From Parelaphostrongylus tenuis (lineage: Eukaryota; Nematoda; Chromadorea; Rhabditida; Metastrongylidae), in assembly GCA_019055375.1 (NCBI GenBank), contig JAHQIW010005360.1, positions 248,001 through 312,000 of the forward strand: a stretch of DNA of 64,000 bases. Reading direction: 5' to 3'. Position numbers and translations under genes: made by a program. The notes under the pieces are model-generated. The model was not told where the DNA came from and searched no databases. It saw nothing but the letters and a program-made list of their open reading frames with translations. Positions 43,390 through 55,035 of the stretch are shown here, piece after piece; position 1 is the stretch's first letter; each line of letters starts with the position of its first letter.

Positions 43390-43516
43390 AAAAAGAGGGA
43401 ATAGCCTTTTTGAAAGACAGTATTGAGTCAAAAATGTCCAACCAGCACTCAAAGATCGAAGATTGGGATTCCATACGCCGCCTCAACCAACAAACTCGAC
43501 TGGTCTTCACGGCAAC
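43390..43516 (+). other. Coding-like stretch, unassigned
   Basis: A frame from about 43390 to the TAG at 43521 reads SIESKMSNQHSKIEDW and IRRLNQQTR, of ordinary soluble-protein composition, between two SINE-1 pieces. No exon in matching phase was found on either side and no family is recognised. Confidence 0.2.
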
Positions 43517-43777
43517 CGACTAGTACTTCTCACAGATCTCCATAGCAGTAGCCTCTGCAAATGTTAGAGAATAAAAGGCAAATAGAATTGGCTTCAAGCG
43601 GCAAGTCTTCTAAAACACTGGGAAGTTTCAATCATTATAGAAGAGCTTATCGTTTATGATGCTAGTAATAATTACAGGTATCATTGGTTCTAAATTATGA
43701 GTGAAATACCGGCTTCCAAACAGGTTACATTATTTTACGTCTACAGAGCATAGTCTACATTTAGTTTTGACTATAAG

Positions 43778-44076
43778 GGATAAAGGATAAAGCTCTCGGT
43801 GTTGATCAATCCCCGAGGGATGCGCCATGCATTCGTCTTCAACTTCCAAATTCGTTCGAGGTGATTGAATGCCTATCTGGCCTTTACAATGACTCTCAGT
43901 GGCCTCCCCCTAACCCAAGTCAGTGCTGCTTATCTTCTTAAACAAGCCTGAGACCAGTCTGGTGCCAATTTACCGATCCCGGAGAGATGGATAGCTTGGT
44001 AAGCCATGGGCGCGAAATCGAACCATTGACCTCGTGTGCGACGCAGAGCACCTCTAACCACTGCGCTACGGGCGCT
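43778..44076 (-). mobile_element. SINE-1 copy 5
   Basis: This is one of the best-preserved copies, inverted. The minus strand begins GCGCCCGTAGCGCAGTGGTTAGAGGTGCTCTGCGTCGCACACGAGGTCAATGGTTCGATTTCGCGCC and ends TTGATCAACACCGAGAGCTTTATCCTTTATCCC. Box A (TAGCGCAGTGG) and box B (GGTTCGATTTC) are both clear. Confidence 0.8.
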
Positions 44077-44240
44077 ATCAGTTTTGACTATACAAGACTA
44101 TGTTCAAATTTTTCATTCGCCCTTTTTGTATCTTGACCAAATCTATTGCCCTTAATCTGGAGCCCAAACAGTGCTTGATACCATTATGACTGGAATTCCG
44201 TCGTACGATAATATAAATTCTTCTTCCTTTTACAAATCAG

Positions 44241-44749
44241 GGTCAATTGATTTAAAACCATGGGATCGCTCGAGTACAACTATTTCATCAGTTCAAAATG
44301 AGCTACACTCAGAGAATCAAAAGTTTCAGTGAGGAAAAAAAGGTGGCGAGTGTCAAAACACTGCTCTCTTACTCCAGTTCCTCCCAAACACGAACCCTAA
44401 TACTTCACAAGATTAGGGATCGCAAACAACAATGCGAATGAAAAAAGTCTTGGTGTCTACATTCTAGGTGAGAGCGAATTGTCAATCCATTTGAAGAGAT
44501 TGTAAATATTTCGAACTGAATTGACCCTTCAGAGCAGAATCCTAGGTGCTGTATTTGCTATCCGTAGGGAAGAAATTATTGGTCTGACAGTGTTACCATG
44601 TGATCAAACCAATCTCATAGCCGAACAATGCGCTGTCCGGTAGCACGTTGATTGATCACTCGGCATCCCATTCATCGACACGACATATTGGCGCTTCAGA
44701 CGACGTTCAACAGTTTTCCGACGTCATCATGGCACAATTTCCGCGCTAG
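44241..44749 (+). CDS. Two putative exons of an unidentified protein
   Basis: The exon 44241-44328 follows CTTTTACAAATCAG and ends at CA|GTGAGG; it encodes SIDLKPWDRSSTTISSVQ and onward. In matching phase 2, 44644-44749 encodes TLIDHSASHSSTRHIG, then DDVQQFSDVIMAQFPR and a TAG. Composition is coding-like, but the second acceptor (CCGGTAG) is poor, the upstream exon is unknown and no family is recognised. It could be chance. Confidence 0.2.
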
Positions 44750-46139
44750 TAGGCTGGAGACTTGTGAGCGCGTCAGCAGGCCAGCTGGTGGTTACGGTCG
44801 CCTTCGGTGGCTTTATAGTTGGATCGAATTTGATGTGAAATCAGTGCGTTCAAGGTCGATTGACTCGACTATATGGCACACTACATAAAACTGAAGTAAA
44901 CTCAATTTGCTTATCTGAAAAACGTCACGATTTATTCTCAGCACAAGAAGGGTTACATTTGCTTTCTTACACAAAAGTTACACTTTTTCTTGTCTCAATG
45001 CAGTTAAGGGCATTCATACACAAGAGACGTTATGATAGTAATCGTAAAATTGCGATAGAAACGCTACTGAACTAGACATTGGGGTTACAGATGGCATTTG
45101 TACAGATGGCACGATTTGAGAACTAAAGAAATAGTACGTATCTGAGAAATCATCAAAAAGAACGAAAGACACAAAGAAAATCGACAAGCAGTGTTTCCTT
45201 CTCTGAACAACGTTTTTAATGGAGCTGCGTCTGGGGTTTTCTTCTCTATAACGTCACCAAATGCGCTGATGTCCTCAATGGCTTCTGAATGGATCAATTT
45301 CAATTTTAGAGTGAATTCGATTGTTAAAAATTTTGTTGTCTTAGATGTAAATAGTTATGCTACTTTATAAAAACAATTAGTTTACCGAGACCCAACAGGC
45401 AGCTGTTTCTAAAGTTCGTAGGACGGCTGAAAGCAGTTTCATAGGTGATTAACACTGCTTTATTTTCACTATGATATCCGAAAAAATTACTTTTATGATG
45501 TGAGCGAACAATTTTACAATTGGTCATAAGTGATTCACTAATGTTTTTGCATTTCCTCTTATCAGCTGCCAAAAGTCTGCTCTCACTCGTTAATTCACTT
45601 CCACAACTTGTACACATTTCGTATCCATTGTGGATGTCATTACTACTTTTTACCATTCCTCTGTCTTTCTATTGACATTTAAGCCATATTCAGCCATTGT
45701 GAACGTTTTTATGTTTACTCTATGGTATATGATACTTCTACTATTTCAAGTACGCACTCTGTTCGTAAGCTTAAAACAATGAAACTTGTCAAATATGAAA
45801 ATGTTCATAGCTCGGCTACGTCTGATTATTCGATTAAAGTAAAAATGTTGATTGGCAGTTTAAGCCGAAATAGACTGCGACAGGATTTAGACAAAGCTGT
45901 GTAGAGTGTGGGGATGAGGTAAAATGACTGAGCAATTTCTAAACTCGCCTTCATTCGCCTCTTGGAAAAGAGGGATCACTAACGACTTTTGTGAGTTTTG
46001 TACATGTGAATGCAGGTGTTAGTCAAAAGTTAGATTTGAGAGGATTCCATGATTGTGCTGCATTGATTCTGCATAAGTCGCATTGATTTTATGATCAATT
46101 GAATAAAACGTTCTGTATTGATCAATGCGTTATGCAATC
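44750..46139. other. Spacer with three short coding-like frames
   Basis: The minus frame at 45085-45303 (HSEAIEDISAFGDVIEKK), the minus frame at 45360-45656 with a CTSCG motif, and the plus frame at 45722-45904 have coding-like composition. They lack recognisable splice partners and known domains. They may be fragments of one old transposon or host gene. Confidence 0.25.
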
Positions 46140-46370
46140 AACTTCATCAATCAATGTTTGAGGCGATTAAATGCATATCTGACCTATGCAATGATTTGAG
46201 GTGATCTAGTTTTGCATAACATCAGTGCTGCTGTCGTCTTAAACAAGTTTGGTGCCATTGTAGCGACAACGGAAATATGGAAGGCGAGGTGAGCCCACAG
46301 TGCGGATCGAACCATTGACGACGTTTGTGATATAAGACACTCCTATCCGCTGAACTACACTCACCCTCTT
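46140..46370 (-). mobile_element. SINE-1 copy 6, diverged
   Basis: The minus strand carries GTGTAGTTCAGCGGATAGGAGTGTCTTATATC, GTCAATGGTTCGATCCGCACTG, CATTGCATAGGTCAGATATGCATTTAATCGCCTCAAAC. Head and body order match the family. Confidence 0.55.
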
Positions 46371-46730
46371 GAATAAGAATGCGAATATGCTTGAGTGCAG
46401 ATGAATTGTTAACCTGTGCGTAATCTGGTTCTGGTGGAAGTCTTCGCTGAAGTGACTGAGAACTACCAGAAAAAATTTTAATTTTCATCAACCAATCACA
46501 TCGTTCCTATGGCAAGATAGGATGTGAAGTATAACTACAGTGTTCCTGAAATCTGAGCAGAACCAGAAGCCTCAAGTGGCTTACAAATCTTCGATTGCCT
46601 TCACGTAGGGCTCAGTGCTACCCAACACATCAACTAAGCTCTACATAGACTGCGTTCATTGTAGCTCGCCTTTGGCAAGTGAGCTCTAGGGCTACACCAA
46701 AAGTACCTAATAAACTATCATACACTGAAC

Positions 46731-46980
46731 CTGAGGCGCAGTGATTAGAGGTGCTCTGCGTCGCACACAAGGTCGATGACTTGATCTCGCTCTCATGGCT
46801 CACTAAACCATCCATCTCTCTGGGTTCGGTAAATTGATACCAGACGAGTCTCAGATTTGTCTGGGAGAATAACTAGCACGCTACAGCGGAAGGCCATCGC
46901 GAGTCATTGTAAAGCAAAGCTTGAAGACGAATGCATGGCGCATTACTCACAGATTGATCAACGCCAAGAGCTGTTCTTTT
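46731..46980 (+). mobile_element. SINE-1 copy 7 with internal deletion
   Basis: The head GAGGCGCAGTGATTAGAGGTGCTCTGCGTCGCACACAAGGTCGATG is intact. The usual GGCCAGATATGCATTCAATCACCTCAAACGAAG block is missing between GAGTCATTGTAAAGC and CTTGAAGACGAATGCATGGCGC. The end is TTGATCAACGCCAAGAGCTG. Confidence 0.75.
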
Positions 46981-49086
46981 AGATTGTGTTTCTACTAAAC
47001 CTAGCACGAAGATAATTCGGCCATCTATACACGCGTGTCTTCTCTCCAAAAATATCATAAACGATTATCTCGTTAAATGAAGTCTGCGGTCGTTTTTATG
47101 TCTTCAGAGAGACACTGATAAGAGATAGCAACGAGAACCGATTTCTAATTGTGTAAAAACTCGTTTCCCAAAAAAATACACATTTGGTATAGAGTGTGTC
47201 CTAGATGAGTGGTGTGCTGTTATCTCGTCGCTATTCTTATTTATCGATGGCCACAATATTTACTTTTCGACAGAGCATCAAACCCGCTCCTATCGTGAAT
47301 AACGCTGGCTCAACTCACTTTGTCGCCGTTACAGTTCGTCCTTGTTGATGGCACACGCGTTCGGATACGGTCGGTTGTAATTACGGGCCGTGGACGAGAT
47401 CGTGGACAATTCACAGCACCGTATACTAACATATCTCGAACGACCATCTACCGACAAATCACCACGTTCCCAGCCGCCAAACCATTCCTCATAAACCAAC
47501 CCGCCAGCGTCTACTGGGTCGCTAACCATGAGATAGAAACCGGTCGTCATTTGGCTAGCAGTCCTTCGACTGCAGGTTAAAACTAAAACTAATTGAGCAT
47601 AGATTATTCAAATGAGCAGTTTATCTCACAAAATCACTTTCAGAAACCTTCAAAAGTCACGCAATCTAGTAAATTAGAGAATTTTGAGTTAGGTCAAGTG
47701 CAGAAGTAGCTGATCCTCAATGAAATATTGTTCCAAGTGGTTGGTTATTTCCTTGACACATTAGAAGTGGATTCTCGTAAATGAGATCAAAGGTGGAATT
47801 CAGCATGAGTGATGAAGGACTTTCCTATCTAGACAAAGTGATTTAAGTGGTCTAGGGACTTCATGAACCTTAGAATTGAACAAATTTTTCTACTTTTTAA
47901 TTTTTTTGACTTTTTCTCTATCCTCCTCTATGATCTTATTCATTTATTTGATTAATGAGGGACGTAGCAAATTTCTTGGGAACTGGTCATAATCTTCAAT
48001 AATAAAGCACTTGAAAATGAACTAAATTTGTGCACTTACAGTGATAATTTTGCCTCATCTCTCAAAAAAGTGTACCTAATTTGTCTACGGTGTTGATAAC
48101 AATTCGATCTGACCGAGCTCAGATTTTTAAAGAGTTTTTGGAAATGACTTTCAAATTTTTAGCGCTAAGTCAGCATCACCAAATGTCAGCAATGAATTTG
48201 CTACTACGATTAAGTCCAGTTAGCAGAGATCCGCCTTGTTATCCTGTTCCTTATCATATGAGCACTGTAGTGCCCACTGCATGCTACACTCTTCACAATC
48301 ATGTGTGCACAAGCCGGTTTATTCGCCAAGTTAATGGCTTGAAATTGCACCATTTGAAGTCTTCCTTTTTCTGACCTGTGATTTCTTTTTTGAACAAATA
48401 AGAAGATGAATATCTTGAACATAATAGTTTGCCACGCTTTTAGCTGACTACCGATCACCTAATAAATATTGACTTCAATGCACATAGAAATCCCTCCCAT
48501 TTGAAGAATAGGCTTCATTGAAGGTCCATGCACGGTGCTTAGATGGGCGGAATGGGTTCACCACTTTGTTCAGAAGAACAGAATAAAAAGGGCATTTTTC
48601 TTTTTCGGAAGACGAAAACTTTATTGTGACAGAATATGAAAAAATTATATGTTGTTGGGAGAACTCTGTGACACCTGATGGATTTCATTTAAACGGTTTA
48701 TCCATTACAAGCTGTGTTCTGGATTCACATTGTCGCGAATTTATTGAATACTTGACAGTTAGCTATTAAGCTGCTCTCATACCTAATGTTTATGTGAAAG
48801 CTTTAGTTCTACGGTAAAGAAGTGCCCACTGGTTCATTAGTGGTGAAAGCCACAGTTGACTCCATCATTCCCTATATGGTGAAAAACTTGAGCATCACTT
48901 TGCACCCGACCTAACTTTTACACTGATTCGCGAAAGATCGGATGATAGAGATGAATAGCAAAAAAAAAAAGATAAAGAGCTTTCGACGATTAGCGTTTTA
49001 TGCTCGTCACCTCTTTCTACGCGATAAGAATTTCGCTCCAAAGTTTTTGCAAGAGTTTTTTTTATCCTGTCGTATTTATAATGTTG
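46981..49086. other. Spacer, no recognised gene
   Basis: GC-richer sequence at 47330-47575 has long open frames on both strands: plus, ending ...SPSTAG before a CTGCAG|GTTAAA site; minus, ending in KDEL. Neither has family resemblance. The rest is AT-rich without recognised repeats. Confidence 0.3.
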
Positions 49087-49517
49087 TTGTAATGCTACAA
49101 CTAAATATCCAAGAAATCTAAATGATGTGTGAAACTTGAACCTTCAGGTGGAGTCGAACCCGCGTTTCACCCATATCAGGAGCACTTGATACCACTACGT
49201 TACTAAGGCCACCGTTTGACTACCACTCTTTCTACGATAGACTATAGATGCAGTTAGCAATAAGCCGTTAACGAGATTGTTTTGGTACATGTCGACATTC
49301 CTCCCAGTTAACCTGATGGTTAATAGATATACATAATCTGCAAGGACTTTGTATTCTGCTACTAGGGCGTATGATGCTGTAATTATATATTCGAGAATCT
49401 AAGTGATACGTAGAAGTTGAAACTTGAGAAGGGAGTTGAACTCATGTTTCACCTATAGAAGGGCGCGTGTTACCAATATATCACCAAGGTCAACGCTTTG
49501 CTACTACTCTTTTTCCC
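49087..49517 (-). repeat. Two tandem tRNA-derived modules
   Basis: The units at about 49087-49238 and 49372-49517 share order and sequence. On the minus strand each has GTAGCAAAGCG/GTAGTCAAACGGT, CCTT(G)GTGA/AACGTAGTGGTA, GGGTGAAACGCGGGTTCGACTCCACC (box B) and a shared flank of about 50 bases. They belong to the same tRNA-derived family as the arms at 1835-2216. Confidence 0.55.
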
Positions 49518-49983
49518 TGTTCTTGTTTGCCAGTTTTTCTAGTACTTCGCAACTTTCAATATGACACACAAGTGTGCTTGATAGAAAGTAGGATCAAAGT
49601 CAGTCTTGCTTGTGAAAAATCCCTTTATTTTCTCATTGGGGAATTTGGATCGTTGATGGCCTTTTACTTGGGCTAATTCGGTCGTAAATTATTCCGTAGC
49701 AATGGAAACGTTGCGATTTCGGACGGCAAACGTCTCGCATCAGTTCGTTGCTTTCTTCGTATCCCAAGGTCGGCGTGGACCCCGTTATCCTAAGTATCAA
49801 ACTCTCACAGTATGCTACATTCATTTGTCGTATTTGTTAATGTCGTTATTACAATTCGAAACATCGAGGAATAATTGCTGCGTCTGCGTAAGAATATATA
49901 AAGAGTTCAGCTGAGCATAACAGGATCTCGGATTCACCGTGATCGGTCGTCATACTAGTAGTTTGTAGCCAGTATTTCCACTT

Positions 49984-50262
49984 GCTCTGCGTCGCACACG
50001 AGGTCAATGGTTTGATTGCGCGCTCATGGCTCACCAAGCCATCCATTCCTCCGGGGTCTGTAAATTGGTACCAGACTGGTCTAGGCTTGTTTGGGAAGAT
50101 AAGCAGCACTGACTCGGGTTAGTGGGAGGCAAACGCGAGTCATTTGTAGGAGCCAGATATGCATTCAATCACCTCAAACGAAGTTAAAAATTGAACACGA
50201 TTGCATGACGCATTTCCAGGAATTGATCAGCGCCAAGAGCTTTATCCTGATCCTATTTTATA
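49984..50262 (+). mobile_element. SINE-1 copy 8, 5' truncated
   Basis: The copy begins inside the head at GCTCTGCGTCGCACACGAGGTCAATGGTTTGATTGCGCGCTCATGG, lacking box A. It runs to TTGATCAGCGCCAAGAGCTTTATCCTGATCC. Loss of the 5' end is typical of target-primed retrotransposition. Confidence 0.75.
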
Positions 50263-53200
50263 TTCAATTACCCTTAGTACGCTCGCATGAAATGTAGTGA
50301 TGATCTCTTAACGATTTACGGTCTAACTGCTGGTTGTGCTTATCCATTATGTGATCTTGTAAGCGTTTATTCAGTACTTCTTTGCTTCGTATTTCCCATG
50401 AAATTGCATTGTAAACTAGATCTTTTTCATTTCCTTCCTTTTTACATGCAAGAGTTAAAATTCTCGTTTGTTTATTTAGGTAAATAACCATCAGGTGGGT
50501 GTTTGTTTGATTCAAAGATAATGGCAAGAGTAAAATTATATACAGTATGACTGCTTAGACAATCCAGTTTTTGTGATATCAAACACAATTTTTGAGGATG
50601 TTTTCGGCGATATTTTGAATAATTATTGACAAGCTAATGGCACGATTATAAAAATGGGTAATAAAATTTTTTTTACTCAGATCTGTTCTTCAATTGATTA
50701 ACGGATTACTTGCATTGACTTGCGCTCATCTCTGTCATGTACTGGATTTTTCACACATAGAGTCACGTTTGTTCGAAATTTCTTTTTTGTAGAAGGATTT
50801 CTGATACGCGAACAGCGCCACCAGCAATCAAAAAAATACTAGCTTCCAGAAATTGTTCTCTGCTATAGTGTCTTCCTACACCAGTTTTAGCATAATGTTA
50901 AGAGTGACTTTAATGATTTTGCAGAGAAGATTTCGTCTTATCGAATCCATATCTTTTCTCCCACGGCAATGTTGTTGCATAACGTGGAAATCTTGTTGTA
51001 ATGTGTATGTTTTACTCACGGAAATTTATTAAAAACAGACTAGTACTACTAAGATCATAAGTTGGTCATAAGTTCTTACGAAAGCTTCTGCCTCATGACG
51101 GATCGCCTTATTTTATGAATTGATCAAAGCAGAACAAGGCGGTATCATATATTTAAGTGACACTTCTACATATCACAACGGTGTTCCATTCTTCAGTTAG
51201 GTTCGAAGTTTCGACTAGTCGCATGTTTATCCCTTATCTCATGATTTCGACGACAAGTGTTTTTTGATAACTGTCAACATTGAAGTCTTTTATTAATTAC
51301 GTATATTTATTGAATAACCCGATCCCTACCACCGATATCAAGAGCATCGCCTTTCCAAAGGCGGTCAAAAGTCGTTAGAAAAAATTAACGTGGTGCTGCT
51401 TGAAGATTCTAGCTCTTTGATTTGAAGTTTCCTTGCTTTTTACCAAAAAGCAGAATCTAAACAACAACATGCCATGGTCTTATTGCATTTAACAATTTGA
51501 GAAAGCAGTGGTTAAGTTAAGTAACCCAGTTTTGAAATGTTATTCACTATCTTTACAGGTTTTGGGTAGAGTGAGTATTGGTAATACGCGCAGCTTTCAT
51601 GTGGCTTCGCTACTTTTAACTCATTAATATTAGTTATATAAACAGCTCTGCGTTTCCTAGGTAGAATATCATGACAAATTTTTTGAAAAATTGAAAATCC
51701 TAACAATGTTCTCCTATACTTCTCCCTTTTCGAGGCTCATATGTCAGTGGCTTGTATGTGTTTCATCAGTCTTAAAACAATGTTACGTTGTTTAGACCAA
51801 ACAAACTTACCCGTCCATGCTTCCAATAGGGCTTACTAGATGGTATGTGGTCCTGATGAGGCTGGCGAGGCTGCTGCCGAAACGTACGTGATTCACTGGC
51901 AAGTCTACCTCGAAACGCTTTAAAATAGTCTCCAGACTATATTGTATACCAAATTTGACGTGAATAAAAGGATTTGAGTAGCCAAGTGTGGTCCCACGGG
52001 CGAGTGGCCGGTCAAGAGAGCTCGTAAAAACGTTGGTGAGCGTTGATTAGGCGAATCAAAACGGATGAAAATGATGGATAACATCGACTGGAACAATTTC
52101 ACCAAAATCTCGCCTTACCACTGCATGGACGACAGGGCTACAAAAACGCTCTGTTTCGACTCTGAAGCAGAGCGCTTATCGTCGTCATGATTCGACCACG
52201 TTACAGCGGCATCCTTTCGCATTGGAAATGTCGCAATAATCGGCCAGCCACCAACAACAACAATGACAAATTATAATGAGTAATCATTATAATATTTTAG
52301 CGAAAACGTAGCAAATGTCGCTTATTGTTGTTTCGATTGATTGGTCACTTTTACAGTAATGTACCGAATATTCGATGTCCGTGCGAATAAGTGCCGTCCA
52401 TTCGGAAGACGTGTGATCTATGAAAAGCCGGAATCTATCGTTTGCTGCGTGGTATTTCGACTAAGTTTCGATAACATCGGCGAAGAAGTCGTGGTGTCCA
52501 ACATTTCCATATTGGATCAGTTAGATTCCATTGAAAGGGAAAGGCCGAATCGGGCACGTCAAACTTGGATACTTTGCCGCAAGTTGAATTTCTGACAACT
52601 TTTTCAACCACCAAAACTTCAGTATTGCTTACATCGCTCACTTTTTGCACTGATTTCACCGTTTCGTGTTCGATTTTGCCGCTGTCGTCGATCACACCTC
52701 CCTCATCCTCGTTCTTTTGTAGCTATTCTCTCTAGTTGATCATGTTACCATTCTTCAAACATTTCCTCCCGTTTTTCGTCCGTGTCACATTCTCTCCCAA
52801 TAAGAGAGGTGGGAAAGTTTCAACGTACGATTGGTTGAGTCTACAACGAATATGTTCAAACGTATTCGTGTCTCCTGGGAATTGTTTTGTTATTTTGCTC
52901 ATAAATGCTACAAAATACCTTTTAATGATGCCTTTACAGCGTTCTCCTGTTCTTTGCCTCGTTATTTTTACTAGTTTACGAAGACTTGAGAAAAGATCGG
53001 CAGGTGTAGATGTGGCTGAGTACGCCACAAGAGAAAGAGTCTCGATCATCACTATGCTCGTGAATGAAAAATCGAGTGCTTTCTGTCGTTTACTCTTTCG
53101 GCGTTTTATCTGCAGGTCATAAATTAGAATCCTACTCGTTGCGTAGTCATGTGATATTATCAAATCGAATTCATCTTCTTTGCCAGAAAAAACCGATCAT

Positions 53201-53689
53201 CATTTCATTGAAGCCACCGACTTGCACAGATCGCAAGGTCGGCTCAAAATTACAATGCACGTGTTCTTTGTTGGCTCCAATATCCCAAAAGATCCAGAGT
53301 TCTAGTGGATATGTTACAGTGATTTAATCTCCATATAGCACTTTAATTTTCTACGCGACATAAAGTTCTCAATGGACAACACCCACGTTCTCATTGTCGG
53401 TTTGAACATTATATCACTCTTCTGACTTGATAGAGTGTTGTTCTCCATGTTTGTCACGTGTATTTCCTTACTTTCTCCCCACTACCCACAAGATTTCGAC
53501 CTCTATTAACCGATTTTTTTGTAACGTGTTTGTCCTACCAGCCAGTGCCAGAAGTGCAACTCACTGAAGCCCGACTTCACGACGACATCATTCGCCAATA
53601 ACAGGATGGCGTGATTTTCTCTCGCACATTTGTGGCAGTCCGTCGGCAGGTTTCGATTTCCTTCGATTTTCCGAGTTCAGCCTTCTCCG
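50263..53689. other. Spacer with unproven open frames at 52.3-53.2 kb
   Basis: No gene is recognised. The minus strand has long frames at 52732-53163 (143 codons, basic) and 52435-52695 (acidic start EDEGGVIDDSGK, then SVQKVSDVSNTEVLV). The plus strand at 52341-52595 is also open after TTTTACAG. They contradict each other and lack known domains. An unrecognised gene in this part is possible. Confidence 0.3.
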
Positions 53690-55035
53690 AGAAGTCAAGA
53701 CTTGAGCTATCTCATGACCATTAAAAGCTTTGCGAAAAACCATCCACGGACTCTAACCGAGCATACAGGACAAATCGACTGTGAAATGTAATATTTTTTT
53801 TGCTGCTACAACGCAATAAGAAAGGCTTTTTAAATCAACCTCGATATTGAAGTTATCGAGATGTAGGTTTCTGAATAGTTACTGGAAGCGTAAGGAAGTT
53901 TTTCTCGTCGCGAGAGGTCTCTGGAAAATCGAGCACCTTTTTGGATACATGCCGTTCAAAAAGAGTCAAACTTTGTCGAGAGAAATGCAAAAGATTCGCA
54001 GGGGACTTTTTTGTAGAACTTTCTTATGAACCAAAGAATTTCTTCAAATAATCGTTTGTTTTTTTCTGTCATTGCTGGAACGATCTACTTTCAAGACTAT
54101 TTCACTATACCTCAACATGAGCGTGAAATTTTCTGTTCGTATAGTCTATTCGGTCTGTTACTATTCCATGTGTCTCAAAATTTGATGTTCATAATATTTA
54201 ACTCCAAAATTTCACTACTTTATTGTTAATATACTCTCTATTATCTCTAATCTCTTCGAACACTAAACAATATTCCTATATTGAACGAGGTCACTTCACT
54301 TCTTTACAGGGAACATAGAAAATACATTTTTGAACTGATCACAAAGAATGGAGATAAAAATAGTTAACAATCAAGGACTGCAATTGTGGCTACGCAGCTC
54401 TCCACTGTGAAAGACAATAGTCTCAATTCAAAGATGATTCTCTAACAAATCTTAAATCTCTTTAATATTTATCTTCTTCACCACTCCTATCGACACATCA
54501 TTGCTACTTTTCAATTGCTCAATCTGGAAATAATTTCATGCGGACGTTGATCATATTATGTAAAACATATTTATTGATTCACCGGTGCACGGGGACCGTA
54601 GTTATGGATTTTTTTCTCGAATTCTCCTCTATTTAACACTTAGCAATACAGCTTTATCAATTTTGCACGCAATCCCTTTGAAGAATCCAGTGTAGTGTAA
54701 GTTTTATTTTCCCATATATTCTTCAATAAAGTAATTAAAGTCCGATACAGTTCAGGATACCACTCAATGTCTTTTACTCGATAAAATCAAATGACTCCTT
54801 TTTATTTCTTCCAATTTTCTTTTGTCAAGTGGTCAAGAATCAGACGGAAGAATTAAAAATCTAAATTCATGAAATATAATGAAAAAGCCTAGATGTCATT
54901 TCAACATTGAGAGGGTATCCGTTCGTAGCTTAGATTTCACAGAAATGTGGGTACATGTATGAAAGGTATATGGAATGTTATAAGTAAATGTTGTTACAAA
55001 TGCCGATATGCTCATTAGTTACAATACGGGGGAAG
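53690..55035. other. Spacer with a fragment related to foldback B flanks
   Basis: TTGAGCTATCTCATGACC, GCGAAAAACCATCCACGGACTCTAACCGAGCATACAGGACAAATC near 53702-53778 resembles 34888-34965, directly left of foldback B copy 3. The rest is AT-rich with no recognised feature. Confidence 0.4.

Noticed and set aside
47329..47550. Minus-strand frame ending in KDEL, suggesting an ER-retained protein
   Set aside because: No signal peptide, no upstream exon and no known domain; the opposite strand is equally open. The KDEL ending is probably chance.
52732..53163. 143-codon minus-strand frame overlapping a 128-codon plus-strand frame
   Set aside because: The two contradict each other, neither matches a family, and joining to the neighbouring acidic frame would need an intron of about 26 bases.
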